Under the pieces are notes generated by a model. The model was given only the letters and a program-made list of their open reading frames with translations. It was not told the DNA's origin and ran no database searches. Shown here piece after piece: positions 1 through 8,305 of a DNA stretch of 64,000 nucleotides; positions within the stretch are counted from its first letter, which is position 1, and each line of letters opens with the position of its first letter. The stretch is from Flaviaestuariibacter flavus (GTDB taxonomy: Bacteria; Bacteroidota; Bacteroidia; Chitinophagales; Chitinophagaceae): the NCBI RefSeq assembly GCF_004337505.1, contig NZ_SJZI01000008.1, positions 537,934 to 601,933 on the forward strand, read 5' to 3'. The translations under genes were made by a program, and so were the position numbers.

Positions 1-273
1 GCCCTCATCACGGCCCTGCTCTTTTTGCTTGGAAAATTCGGCATCTCGTATTACCTGGAGCGCTCAGGGCTCGACGTGACCTACGGCGCGGCGGCATCCA
101 TCATCATCATTCTTTCGTGGATCTATTACAGTGCGCTGATTCTTTACTTCGGTGCCGAGTTCACCAAGATGTACGCGCTGCACCACGGCGCCGGCATCCG
201 GCCGAAAGACACTGCTGTTTTTATCATCAAGAAAGAGTCGAAGGAAGTGCCGTCGTCTTACCTCGACACCTAG
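1..273 (+). CDS. YihY/BrkB-family inner-membrane protein, C-terminal part
   Basis: Open from the window edge, so the N-terminus is missing. About 90 residues are visible, with two hydrophobic segments (the first residues, then AAASIIIILSWIYYSALILY) and a cytoplasmic tail. The GAEFTKMYA motif after the last helix is typical of the YihY/virulence-factor BrkB family, once misnamed ribonuclease BN. The family is a multi-pass inner-membrane protein of unclear function. The next gene starts 62 bp downstream on the same strand and may be cotranscribed. Confidence 0.8.
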   Translation, partial: ALITALLFLLGKFGISYYLERSGLDVTYGAAASIIIILSWIYYSALILYFGAEFTKMYALHHGAGIRPKDTAVFIIKKESKEVPSSYLDT

Positions 274-335
274 CCGAAAAGAAGTGTGCAGGCAACCTAT
301 CCGGGGATAGGTTGTTCTAACCGCAACGATCATTT

Positions 336-1547
336 ATGCAACTGCATACACCCCATACGTATTCACTGGAAGTATCCGGGCCGGTGCCCGGGTATGAGCC
401 GCTGCAAACAGATGCCGACACCGAAGTTCTGGTGATCGGCGCGGGCATCTCCGGCGCGCTCGTAGCCTACGCCTTGCAACGGGCAGGGACCGCCTGCCTG
501 CTGATCGACCGCCGCGATCCGGGTATGGGCAGCACCGCGGCATCCACATCCCTGTTGCAATACGAACTGGATACACCGCTTACCAGGCTTGGCGAACGCG
601 CAGGCACCGAAGCTGCCGAGCGCTGCTACCGTCTTTGCTATGAGGCCCTGCCGCGCCTGAAAGGTATCTGCGAGGCCGTTGGCGCCGGGTATTTGTTCAA
701 AGCCCGTCCCAGCCTGCAATTCGCCAGCATGCCCGAACATTTGCCGCTGTTGCAACAGGAGTATGAAGCCCGGCGTGCCCTTGGCATTGACCTGCGCCTG
801 CTTAATAACCGCGAGCTGCTGCAGCATTTCGGCATCGATAAGCCCGGCGCTCTTTTGAGTGCAGCCGGTGCCGCTATCGACGCCTATGCCATCCTGCACT
901 GCCTGTTGCAAGCCATTGTTGCGGATGGCGGACGTGTATCCGGCAATACAGATGCAACGCATATTCACCGCGACCCGGCCGGGGTGACGGTGGAGACGGC
1001 CCACGGCAAGCGCATCCGCGCGCAAAAGCTGGTCATCGCCTGCGGCTACGAATCACAACGCTACCTGCCGCGAACGGTGGAGCAGTTGTCCGTTACCTAC
1101 GCGCTCGCCAGCGAGCGCATCGACCCACAGCACTTCTGGTACCACCGAAGCCTCATCTGGGAAACGGCGCGCCCCTACCACTACCTGCGCTGCACGCCCG
1201 ACAACCGCATCATCATTGGCGGCGAAGACACGCCCTTCGACGGCGACCACAGCTTTCCTTTGCTCGGCGAGAAAACAAAAATGCTGGAGGCTGCCTTCCG
1301 GAACCTCTTTCCGCGCATCCCGTTCCGGCCGGCATTTTCGTGGGCCGGCCTTTTTGCCGGCACCGCCGACGGCATGCCTTATATCGGCCCCGTTGAGGGA
1401 CAGCCGCATACATTCTATGCGCTGGGCTTCGGCGGCAACGGCATTCTCTTCAGTGTGCTTGCGGCCGATATCATCTGCGGGCTCATCCGCAACGGCGCCC
1501 ATCCAGATGCCGCGCTTTTTTCTTTTGAGCGGACCGAACTGGCATAA
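336..1547 (+). CDS. FAD-dependent oxidoreductase, glycine/D-amino-acid oxidase (DAO) family
   Basis: A 403-residue protein. The dinucleotide-binding GAGISG lies at residues 35-40 in VLVIGAGISG, followed by an acidic/basic strand end (LLIDRRDPGMGS) as in DAO-type flavoproteins. The C-terminal segment GTADGMPYIGPV followed by GFGGNGILFS is the second FAD-contacting motif of the family. No signal peptide or membrane segment is seen, so it is probably cytosolic. The family oxidises amines or amino acids; the substrate cannot be read from sequence. ATG at 336 leaves a normal-length N-terminus. Confidence 0.85.
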   Translation: MQLHTPHTYSLEVSGPVPGYEPLQTDADTEVLVIGAGISGALVAYALQRAGTACLLIDRRDPGMGSTAASTSLLQYELDTPLTRLGERAGTEAAERCYRLCYEALPRLKGICEAVGAGYLFKARPSLQFASMPEHLPLLQQEYEARRALGIDLRLLNNRELLQHFGIDKPGALLSAAGAAIDAYAILHCLLQAIVADGGRVSGNTDATHIHRDPAGVTVETAHGKRIRAQKLVIACGYESQRYLPRTVEQLSVTYALASERIDPQHFWYHRSLIWETARPYHYLRCTPDNRIIIGGEDTPFDGDHSFPLLGEKTKMLEAAFRNLFPRIPFRPAFSWAGLFAGTADGMPYIGPVEGQPHTFYALGFGGNGILFSVLAADIICGLIRNGAHPDAALFSFERTELA

Positions 1548-1605
1548 AATTTCGGCGCTTACCCGCTGAAAGGCAATGTTTCAAAGCTGGATCTAAATAA
1601 AGATC

Positions 1606-1897
1606 ATGAAAGAAACGACAACCGCGAAGCAAACCTTGTATCCCAATTTCATCCTCGGGATCATCACCTTCCTCATGCTGTTTATCGGGATCGGCATCCA
1701 GCGCTCCGGATCGTCCACCGGATTCTGGATCTGGGTAACCGCGGCGGGCCTGGGCGCCATCCACTGGATCTGGGCCATTATCGACGTCTTCCGCAACCAG
1801 AACATCCGATCACAAAGCCGGGTACTCTCTTGTTATCGCCATCCCGGGTGTAGGTAGCATGTTGTACTACATGATGAGTAAAACTGTGCGGATGTAG
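1606..1897 (+). pseudogene. small three-helix membrane protein interrupted by a frameshift
   Basis: Frame 1 from ATG 1606 encodes two hydrophobic helices (NFILGIITFLMLFIGIGIQ and a Trp-rich helix ending AIIDVF) and then becomes nonsense, stopping at 1857. From about 1802 frame 2 reads a plausible third helix, HKAGYSLVIAIPGVG then SMLYYMMSKTVRM, stopping at 1897. The combined reading gives a protein of about 97 residues whose last helix resembles the PGxGxxxYYxM end of PLDc_N-type small membrane domains. A one-base gain (or two-base loss) between about 1795 and 1812 explains the break. It may be a real mutation or a sequencing error; function unknown. Confidence 0.6.
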
Positions 1898-1903
1898 TAT
1901 CGG

Positions 1904-2007
1904 AGTGTGCTAGTGTGCTAGTTATCGGTAGCTACCAACCTTAAAAGACAAATCCCTGCCTTCGGCAGGGATTTGTCTTATTATACCAGCACACTAGCAA
2001 ACCAGCC
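1904..2007. repeat. inverted octamer arrays around a terminator
   Basis: On the left, AGTGTGCT occurs twice in tandem (1904-1919), then AGTT. On the right, AGCACACT, AGCAAACC and AGCC follow at 8-bp steps (1988-2007). The right array is the inverse complement of the left, and the pair encloses the 1945-1979 hairpin. The word AGCACACT recurs at 45902. This is one of many such arrays in the window. Confidence 0.8.
1945..1979. terminator. bidirectional terminator hairpin
   Basis: A perfect 15-bp stem (1945-1959 with 1965-1979) closed by a CTTCG loop, lying between the convergent small membrane gene and the kinase gene. A/T pairs at the foot of the stem give short U tracts in either direction. 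Confidence 0.8.
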
Positions 2008-2019
2008 TACCACCACACT

Positions 2020-3465
2020 TTACACGGCCGGGAAGGAAATTGTAAACGTCGTTCCCTGTCCTACCGCCGAGCTCACATCGATCTGTGCTTTGTGTGCCTG
2101 CAGTATGTTGAGGGTTGCGGCAAGACCAAGCCCCATGCCGTTGCGCTTGGAGGTGTAATAAGGCTCGAACAGGCGGGAGATATTTTCTTCGGGAATTCCG
2201 CAGCCGTTGTCGCGTACTACCGCCACGTGGCGATCATCTTCGGTTGTTACCGTAATGTCCAGGGTTCCCGAGCCGTCGGCGGGCATCGCTTCGACCGCGT
2301 TAATTACGATGTTGAGAAACGCGATCTTGAGCTTTTCCTTGTTGGCGTTGAGATAGCAAGGCTCCTCGGGCCGGCGCACCCGGAGCTGTATGTGCTGCAG
2401 GGTAATGCGGTCCAGGGCTTCGCTGATGCTTTCGTCAAGCACCGCCTGTAGCGTCGTTCGCTCGAAGGTCATTTCGGTGGGACGGCTTGTATCAAGCAGT
2501 TCCGTGATGAGGTCACCGATCCGCTTGGAGTTGCGCTGGATGATATCAAGAAACAGGGCGGCTTCTTCATTCACCTGGTCGCCCACCAATTGCTCCACCG
2601 ACATATTGATGTTGTTGAGCGGGTTGCGCACCTCGTGGGCAAGCGTCCGCACAAGGCGGCCCGTGGCCCCGAGCTTTTCCACCATCAGGTTGGCCTTCTC
2701 GGCGCGGCGCAGGTTGGTGATGTCGTGCATCAGGCCCTGGTAGTGAGAGCCTCCGTCGGGATCCACCGCGGCGGTGAGCGTGAAGATGAAGATGCGGCGG
2801 TCGCCCGAGCTGGTGCTGATCTCCACTTCCAGGTCATTCACCTCGCCTTCCTGCTCCAGTATGCGCCGCAGGTGTTCCTTGTCGCCTTCATCCACAATCA
2901 GGTCGTACACGGTGCGGCGCTGCAGTTCGTCGGCCGCATAGCCGAGCAACTCCGAGGTGGCCGCATTCACGTCCTTGAAATAAAGATCCTTGTCGGCGAT
3001 GAACACGACGTCTTTCGAAAGCTCGAAAATGCTCCGGTACTTTTTCTCGTTGGCGCGCAGGGCCTTCAGGTAGGCTGTCCGCTCGAGCGCATAGCGGATG
3101 CAGCGCTCCAGCTTGTCGGCATTGAGATCGGTTTTTACCAGGTAGTCGGTAGCACCGATCTGCATGGCCTCGATATCGATCTCTTTGTTGCCTTTACCCG
3201 TAAGCAATACGATTGGCTCTTCGCAGCCAAGACGGATGGCTTCCTTGAGGAAGTCGATACCGGTTTTGGCGCCGAGGCGGTAGTCGACAAAATAAATGTC
3301 GAAGGCCCGCTTCTGCACCTGGTCGATGGCGTCGGAGAATTTGTAGGCCCAGTTGATCACGAGGTTGTACTCCTCGATCTGGCGAAGGTATTCGGAGGTG
3401 ATGAAGTAGTCATCCTCGTCATCGTCGATGATCAGGATGCGGATGGTGGGCTTAGTGATGGGCAT
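2020..3465 (-). CDS. receiver-PAS-histidine kinase
   Basis: A 481-residue cytosolic two-component protein with the receiver at the N-terminus. The receiver holds acidic residues IIDDDEDD (12-19), phospho-acceptor D61 in FVDYRLG and the conserved Lys in LVKTD (about 111). A PAS domain spans about 140-250. The HisKA box LAHEVRNPL carries H277. The HATPase has N-box NIVINAVEAM, G1 DNGCGIP and G2 GMGLGLAA. The N-terminal receiver suggests the kinase is itself tuned by another kinase. It is the last gene of a minus-strand group behind an NtrC-type activator. Its ATG lies inside the end of the preceding gene (14-bp overlap), implying translational coupling. Confidence 0.9.
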   Translation of the reverse strand: MPITKPTIRILIIDDDEDDYFITSEYLRQIEEYNLVINWAYKFSDAIDQVQKRAFDIYFVDYRLGAKTGIDFLKEAIRLGCEEPIVLLTGKGNKEIDIEAMQIGATDYLVKTDLNADKLERCIRYALERTAYLKALRANEKKYRSIFELSKDVVFIADKDLYFKDVNAATSELLGYAADELQRRTVYDLIVDEGDKEHLRRILEQEGEVNDLEVEISTSSGDRRIFIFTLTAAVDPDGGSHYQGLMHDITNLRRAEKANLMVEKLGATGRLVRTLAHEVRNPLNNINMSVEQLVGDQVNEEAALFLDIIQRNSKRIGDLITELLDTSRPTEMTFERTTLQAVLDESISEALDRITLQHIQLRVRRPEEPCYLNANKEKLKIAFLNIVINAVEAMPADGSGTLDITVTTEDDRHVAVVRDNGCGIPEENISRLFEPYYTSKRNGMGLGLAATLNILQAHKAQIDVSSAVGQGTTFTISFPAV

Positions 3466-3907
3466 GTATCAGTTTCTTTCCGGGAAGTTCCAGGATGAAG
3501 AGGCAATGGTCGTCGGCTTCTGCCGGCTGGGCGAGCACCACCCCGAGGCGGGACGCGATCCCGGCGAGCTGCGGGTTGGCAAAAGCGAAAGCGCGTACAA
3601 GGCCTTCAAGGCCATTACAACGTACGGTAACCCGGTAGCGCAGGTCGTTGCCGGATCCGTATTCGGCTGTTTGCACGTGCACGTAGCGCGGGGTGCTGCT
3701 GGCGGCACGGAGGGGCTGCAGCAGCCAGCGAAGCAGTAGGTACCACTCCTCCTCGGGGCCCGCGGCGCCGGGCAGCGACTCGCAGCGCACATGGGTGGCG
3801 GCACAGTCGGCAAGTAAAGCGTTCAGTAAGGTATTGAGATCCGTCCAGCCCGTGGGCCCTGTTGCAGCAGGGCCCACGGCGGGCGAAACGGAGTTGGTGA
3901 GCATCAT
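3452..3907 (-). CDS. hypothetical protein between NtrC-type activator and kinase
   Basis: A 151-residue protein, not recognised. Its start overlaps the stop of the upstream NtrC-type gene in a TAATG junction, and its end overlaps the next kinase by 14 bp, so it is a genuine coupled gene. The layout (helix EEEWYLLLRWLLQPLR, then strands and a final FILELPGKK) faintly resembles a shortened HATPase fold, but no N-box or G-box residues remain. That reading is inference only. It could be a partner or inhibitor of the flanking two-component proteins. Confidence 0.7.
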   Translation of the reverse strand: MMLTNSVSPAVGPAATGPTGWTDLNTLLNALLADCAATHVRCESLPGAAGPEEEWYLLLRWLLQPLRAASSTPRYVHVQTAEYGSGNDLRYRVTVRCNGLEGLVRAFAFANPQLAGIASRLGVVLAQPAEADDHCLFILELPGKKLIHAHH

Positions 3908-5460
3908 TACTGGTTGTTAAGCTCCTGGTATTGTTTCATCTTGTTGTAAAGCGTCTTGCGGTCGATGTTGAGCAGCTTGGCCGCCTTGCTCTTGTTGAAG
4001 TTGACCTTCTTGAGCGCTTTCAGGATCATGTCGTACTCAGCGTCGATCGAAGCGCTCTTGAGCGTGCCGTCGCCTACGGGGCGGGCTGCCTCAAAAGGAT
4101 CTTCGGCAGGGCGCGGAGCTGCGGGCATCACCGGCGCGAAGTTGGCGGGCACGGGCTCGGCAGATGCGGCAGCCGGCGACTTGTCAAACTGGAGCTTGTT
4201 GTAGTGCGAGATCTCGAAGGGCAGGGAGCTCGCCTCGATAAGTTCGCCGTCGCTCAGCAGGGTCGCACGCTTGATCACGTTCTTCAGCTCGCGCAGGTTT
4301 CCGTACCATACGTAGTTGCGGAAGATGTTTTCCACCTCGGCGGAGAAGCCGCGGATGTTCTTGCCCAGCTCGCTGTTGGTGACGGTAAGGAAGTGCTGCG
4401 CAAACAGCATGATATCGTCCGGACGATGACGCAGCGGCGGCACGTCGATGGAGAATTCGTTGAAGCGGTGATAAAGGTCCTCGCGGAACTTGCCCTTGCG
4501 CGCGGCATCCCACAGCTTTTCGTTGGAAGCCACGATGATGCGCACATCGAGCTCGATGTCCTTGAGACCACCCACGCGGCGGATCTTGCGCTCCTGCACC
4601 ACGCGCAGCAGCGAAACCTGGATGTCGTAACCGAGGTTGGCCACCTCATCGAGGAAGATGGTGCCGCCGTTGGCAAGCTCCAGGGAGCCTACCTTCTGGT
4701 TGAGGGCGCCCGTGAAGGAACCTTTTTCATGACCAAAGAGTTCGGAGCCAGCCAGCTCTTTCGAGAGGGCACCGCAGTCGATGGCGATAAAGGGCTTGCT
4801 CTTGCGCTTCGAGCGCTTGTGGATCTCCTGGGCGATGGCTTCCTTACCGGAGCCGCTTTCGCCGTAGATGATCACCGAATAATTCGTGGGGCCCACGAGG
4901 TCGATCTGCTGCAGCAGCTGGCGGAATACCGGCGTGTCGCCGAAGATATAGTCGCCGGAGTGCGTGATCTGCCCACCGGGAGCCGGGGCACCTGCGGGAG
5001 CCGCGGCGCGGTTTCCGGAGGCAGCGGGGGCAGGGCTTGCCGCGGCGGGCGGTGCCGCCACGCGCTGGGGCTGGTGCACCGCACCGGTATCCTGCGAAGA
5101 AGCCGCTTCGAGAGCTTTTTTGATGGTCACGAGGATCTCGTCGGGGAAGAGCGGCTTCGTGATATAGTCGTATGCGCCCATCTTCATTACTTCCACGGCG
5201 ATCTTGATATCGCTGTAGCCGGTAATGATGATCACGGGCACCTGCGGGTAAATTTCCTTGATCTTTCCAAGCAGCACATTGCCTTCCATGTCCTCCAGGC
5301 GGAAGTCGCACATCACAAGGTCGGGCTCGACGGTCTCCAGAAGCTCCAGGGCCTTTTTGCCGCTGTAGGCTTCCAGCACCTCGAAATTATGACGGGTCAG
5401 GAAACGCTTCAGCAGGAGGCACATGTCGCGGTCGTCATCTACAATCAGGATCTTTTGCAT
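3907..5460 (-). CDS. NtrC-family sigma-54-dependent response regulator
   Basis: 517 residues. Receiver domain at 1-120 with D52 in VMCDFRLED and K102 in ITKPLFPDE. A Pro/Ala-rich linker spans about 128-165. The AAA+ domain has Walker A GESGSGKE (200-207), the sigma-54-contacting loop GSFTGA (247-252; GAFTGA in most members), Walker B GGTIFLDEV (265-273) and an arginine-finger region REDLYHRF. A Fis-type helix-turn-helix with NKSKAAKLLNIDRKTLYNKM closes the protein. It drives open-complex formation at sigma-54 promoters. The sigma-54 gene itself lies 79 bp upstream on the same strand, and two signalling genes follow with overlapping codons. Confidence 0.93.
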   Translation of the reverse strand: MQKILIVDDDRDMCLLLKRFLTRHNFEVLEAYSGKKALELLETVEPDLVMCDFRLEDMEGNVLLGKIKEIYPQVPVIIITGYSDIKIAVEVMKMGAYDYITKPLFPDEILVTIKKALEAASSQDTGAVHQPQRVAAPPAAASPAPAASGNRAAAPAGAPAPGGQITHSGDYIFGDTPVFRQLLQQIDLVGPTNYSVIIYGESGSGKEAIAQEIHKRSKRKSKPFIAIDCGALSKELAGSELFGHEKGSFTGALNQKVGSLELANGGTIFLDEVANLGYDIQVSLLRVVQERKIRRVGGLKDIELDVRIIVASNEKLWDAARKGKFREDLYHRFNEFSIDVPPLRHRPDDIMLFAQHFLTVTNSELGKNIRGFSAEVENIFRNYVWYGNLRELKNVIKRATLLSDGELIEASSLPFEISHYNKLQFDKSPAAASAEPVPANFAPVMPAAPRPAEDPFEAARPVGDGTLKSASIDAEYDMILKALKKVNFNKSKAAKLLNIDRKTLYNKMKQYQELNNQ

Positions 5461-5539
5461 GAGTTGAGGGGTTGTCGTTAAGGTTCGTAAAAGGTTAAGG
5501 TCAGTTCAATATTCGAAATTAAAAAACTTATGCCTGAGT

Positions 5540-6961
5540 TTAAGCCCAGAGTCCGCGCACGTGCGAAACAGGTATCTGCAGCTGCTCGCGGTACTTGGCC
5601 ACGGTGCGGCGGGCTACCGAAAAGCCGCGCTCCGCAAGGATATTCACGAGTTGCTGGTCGGTGTAGGGATTGTGCTTGTCTTCGCTTTCAATCACTTCCT
5701 CGATGGCGCTTTGGATTACCTTGTTGGAAATCACTTGTCCCTCGGCGTTAGCAATGCCCTCGGTAAAGAGGTCTTTCAGCAGCAGCAGCCCGAAGGGCGT
5801 TTCCACATACTTGTTGCAGGTGATGCGCGATACGGTAGAAATGTCCACACCCACCATCTCGGCTACGTTCTTCAGGATCATCGGCTTCAGCAGGTTGATG
5901 TCGCCGGTGAGGAAGTAGTCATACTGCAGCTGCACGATCGCTTTCATGATCTTAAGCATCGTGGCCTCGCGCTGCTGCACGGCGTTGATGAACCACTGCG
6001 CGGACTGCAGCTTGTTTTTCAGGTACTGCAGCGCGCTCTTGTCGGTATTCACCTGCTGCGAACCTTCGGCCATCTGCTTCCAGCTCGTGTTGATGTTGAG
6101 GGTTTCCGAGCGGTTGCGGTACAGCTGCACATCCAGCTGGTCGCCTTGCTGGGTGATGATGAAATCGGGAAGGATGTTCTTGTTGATCACGATGGAATCT
6201 TCCTGCTCGCACACCGGCTTCATCTTGAGCGTGGCGATGAGCTGGAGCACGATCTTGAGCTCCTCGTCATCGATGCTGAGCTGGTGCTTGATCTTGTCCA
6301 TGTTCCGGTTGTGCAGGTCGGTGAAGTGGTGCTCCAGGAGGCGCATGGCCATCTTCACATCGGGGCGCTTCGAATTGAAGCGGCGCAGCTGGATAAGCAG
6401 GCATTCGCGGATGGAGCGGGCGCCGACGCCAACGGGCTCCAGGGTCTGGATCTTGGTCAGAACCGTGGCGATCAGGTCAGGTTCAATCCATTTTCCAAGA
6501 CGGAAGGAATAGTCTTCGGCGAGGGCTTCCACATCCTGCTCGAGTAGCCCGTGCTCGTTGAGCGAATCAATGATGAACTCGGCCACCTCCACCTCGCGGT
6601 CGTCGGTGGAAGCCACCTTGAACTGCTCCTTCAGCAACGGACGGTAGTCGAAGCCGCTCGTAAGCGGGCGCTCCGGCATCTTTTCGTCGCCGAGGTAGTT
6701 GTGGTACTCGGTCTTGTAATCCGGAACATCGTTGTAGCCATACTCCTCCCAATCCTGGTAATCCTGCACACTGTCCTTGCTGTACTTGTCTACGGTGAGT
6801 TCCGAATCGCTGTTCGAGTCGTCTAATAACGGATTTTCCTCGATCTCCTGCTGGATGCGCTGCTCCAGCTCGAGCGTATTGAGGTGAAAGAAGTTCAGCA
6901 GCTGGATCTGCTGGGGCAGAATCTTGAGCCGCTGTTTTTGGGCTAAACGCTGATTGATCAT
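5540..6961 (-). CDS. rpoN: RNA polymerase sigma-54 factor
   Basis: 473 residues. Region I is Gln/Leu-rich (KQRLKILPQQIQLLNFF) with ELEQRIQQEIEENPLL, followed by an acidic linker. The DNA-binding part contains the helix-turn-helix STVSRITCNKYVETPFG and ends in the RpoN box ARRTVAKYRE (about 450-459), which recognises the -24 element. RpoN directs RNA polymerase to -24/-12 promoters and needs an AAA+ activator; such an activator is the next gene downstream. Confidence 0.96.
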   Translation of the reverse strand: MINQRLAQKQRLKILPQQIQLLNFFHLNTLELEQRIQQEIEENPLLDDSNSDSELTVDKYSKDSVQDYQDWEEYGYNDVPDYKTEYHNYLGDEKMPERPLTSGFDYRPLLKEQFKVASTDDREVEVAEFIIDSLNEHGLLEQDVEALAEDYSFRLGKWIEPDLIATVLTKIQTLEPVGVGARSIRECLLIQLRRFNSKRPDVKMAMRLLEHHFTDLHNRNMDKIKHQLSIDDEELKIVLQLIATLKMKPVCEQEDSIVINKNILPDFIITQQGDQLDVQLYRNRSETLNINTSWKQMAEGSQQVNTDKSALQYLKNKLQSAQWFINAVQQREATMLKIMKAIVQLQYDYFLTGDINLLKPMILKNVAEMVGVDISTVSRITCNKYVETPFGLLLLKDLFTEGIANAEGQVISNKVIQSAIEEVIESEDKHNPYTDQQLVNILAERGFSVARRTVAKYREQLQIPVSHVRGLWA

Positions 6962-7165
6962 TCGTGGTGATTTTGGCGTACGCGGGTATAGCGCAACTGT
7001 GGAACCAAAAACACACTTTTTTATAAATTGTTGATTTACAGCACCCTAAAGATTAGTATTTCCTGTTGAGTTTTAACCCCGGGCATAATGAAGAGCTTTT
7101 TTACCCAAAACTGGGGAAATCATTACCCAATAGCCGGGCTTTGGGCAAGCCGATCCATAAAAAAA

Positions 7166-7187
7166 GCGCAGCCTCTTAAGGTTGCGC
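7166..7187 (-). terminator. intrinsic terminator
   Basis: An 8-bp GC-rich stem (7166-7173 with 7180-7187, one G-U pair) followed on the minus strand by a run of eight T (complement of 7158-7165). It would end the small minus-strand gene at 7214. Confidence 0.7.
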
Positions 7188-7213
7188 CCGCTAAAACCGG
7201 TTACAGCTGACCG

Positions 7214-7414
7214 TTACTTGTCCTCACGGCTGTTCGCGTGCAGGCGGTAATCGAAGAACGAAGGGATCGGGTAGCTGCCCATCGGTCGTCCGGAAGAGGG
7301 ATCGACGCGCTGGCTGCGGTCCGGGCCACTTGCTGCCGCTGACGGCATTTGGTAACCAACGGTTCCGAAGGAACGGGGAGCGGCGGGGGCGATCGGCTGT
7401 TGCAGGGTGCTCAT
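7214..7414 (-). CDS. small hypothetical protein
   Basis: 66 codons from the ATG at 7414 (MSTLQQPIAPAAPRSF) to RLHANSREDK. Low-complexity Pro/Ser/Ala composition, no membrane segment and no recognised family. An upstream in-frame ATG at 7570 exists, but the added residues look non-coding. The terminator immediately downstream supports transcription on this strand. Confidence 0.4.
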   Translation of the reverse strand: MSTLQQPIAPAAPRSFGTVGYQMPSAAASGPDRSQRVDPSSGRPMGSYPIPSFFDYRLHANSREDK

Positions 7415-7620
7415 AGCGGGAATTATGCTGATTTTTGCAAGGAAAACCGTACCAATATATATAGCCGGGAACAGCAAGGAAGAGCTGCCGGCGCCGGGTA
7501 CCTTTTTCCTCAACTGTGGCGGAGGTTTGGGAAAAATATTGAGCTGTGCAAAATCCGTTTTTGGCACCATTCTCGAATTATACAGACCAGAAAATTTATT
7601 AACTCCTAAAACCTATTGTT

Positions 7621-7788
7621 ATGTTACGTTGGACAGTAATCTTTCTGGTAGTAGCGATTATCGCAGCGATCTTTGGTTTTGGTGGCATTGCTGCCGGCGC
7701 CGCTTCGATCGCCAAGATCCTCTTCTTTATCTTCCTGGTGCTCTTCGTGCTGAGCCTCATCGCCGGTGGTTTCCGCCGCGTGGACTAA
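7621..7788 (+). CDS. DUF1328-family small membrane protein
   Basis: 55 residues, starting [20 protein letters not shown] and ending GGFRRVD. Two hydrophobic helices are split by a Gly/Ala-rich turn ([12 protein letters not shown]). This is the full pattern of the DUF1328/YtjA family of small inner-membrane proteins, often linked with envelope stress. It is followed 24 bp later by a strong terminator, so it is probably monocistronic. Function unknown. Confidence 0.85.
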   Translation: MLRWTVIFLVVAIIAAIFGFGGIAAGAASIAKILFFIFLVLFVLSLIAGGFRRVD

Positions 7789-7811
7789 GCCCCGGAGCCT
7801 GGACAATAAAA

Positions 7812-7836
7812 AAAGGAACGCGCACTGCGTTCCTTT
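7812..7836 (+). terminator. intrinsic terminator after DUF1328 gene
   Basis: A 10-bp stem (7812-7821 with 7827-7836) with loop GCACT and a seven-T tract running from the stem. Confidence 0.85.
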
Positions 7837-7845
7837 TTTTATTGC

Positions 7846-7969
7846 CGTGAATCGGCAATCGTGAATCGTGAATGCTGACGCCTGATTATTAAAAGAACGG
7901 AGGCCAGGGGCCTCCGTTCTTTTTGCCGCGCATTGCGGATCGGCGATTCACGATTGACGATTCACGACC
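7846..7969. repeat. inverted heptamer arrays around a terminator
   Basis: The left array (7846-7878) repeats AATCGTG-like units at 7-bp steps. The right array (7935-7969) repeats CGATTCA/CGATTGA and is the inverse complement of the left. Between them lies the 7891-7923 hairpin. The right array ends at base 7969, directly against the stop codon of the minus-strand gene at 7970. Confidence 0.8.
7891..7923. terminator. bidirectional terminator hairpin
   Basis: A 15-bp perfect stem (7891-7905 with 7909-7923) with a three-base loop; A4 at one foot and T5 at the other. It serves the minus-strand gene at 7970-8218 and backs up the DUF1328 terminator. Confidence 0.8.
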
Positions 7970-8218
7970 TCATCGCGAGCTGTCGCTGTCTTCGCTGCTG
8001 CGCGGCGCGCTGTTGTCCCCGGCGGCGTCGCCCGGGGCCTCGGTGCGCTCCGATTCGGAGCGGTTGGCGATCACTTTCTCGTCGTTGCGCGGATCGCTGG
8101 GATCCGACTCGGCAAAGGACTCCATCCCGCCCTCGCGGCGCGGCGTCATATCCGGCAGGTTATCGTTGTAACCGGGCTCGTTGGGGAGCCCCATGTGGTT
8201 GGTTAACGGCTTATCCAT
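7970..8218 (-). CDS. polar hypothetical protein
   Basis: 82 residues, strongly hydrophilic, rich in Asp/Glu/Ser/Arg, with no membrane segment; it starts MDKPLTNHMGLPNEPGYN. No family recognised and probably disordered. It lies in the same orientation as, and 84 bp beyond, the minus-strand holin-like pair. The stop codon abuts a heptamer array. Confidence 0.5.
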   Translation of the reverse strand: MDKPLTNHMGLPNEPGYNDNLPDMTPRREGGMESFAESDPSDPRNDEKVIANRSESERTEAPGDAAGDNSAPRSSEDSDSSR

Positions 8219-8230
8219 AAAGAAAAGGTT

Positions 8231-8305
8231 TTAAGGTTCTGTGGTTCTAAGTTTCCGGGGTTGGTTGGGGACCAACCCAAATCAGACATCGGACATCCGA
8301 CATCA
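8231..8305. repeat. octamer arrays GGTTCTGN and ATCAGACA
   Basis: 8234-8250 holds two GGTTCTGT-like units. 8281-8305 holds three units of the ATCAGACATC/GGACATC type at 8-bp steps. The last unit supplies the TGA stop (complement of 8303-8305) of the minus-strand gene at 8303-8752. Confidence 0.75.

Noticed and set aside
3931..5481. Long open frame of 516 codons on the plus strand
   Set aside because: Antisense to the NtrC-type activator, whose AAA+ and receiver motifs are unmistakable; long shadows are expected in GC-rich DNA.
7415..7570. Longer start for the small protein at 7214
   Set aside because: The added residues (Pro/Lys-rich, then a stray hydrophobic run) look non-coding and overlap the leader of the DUF1328 gene.
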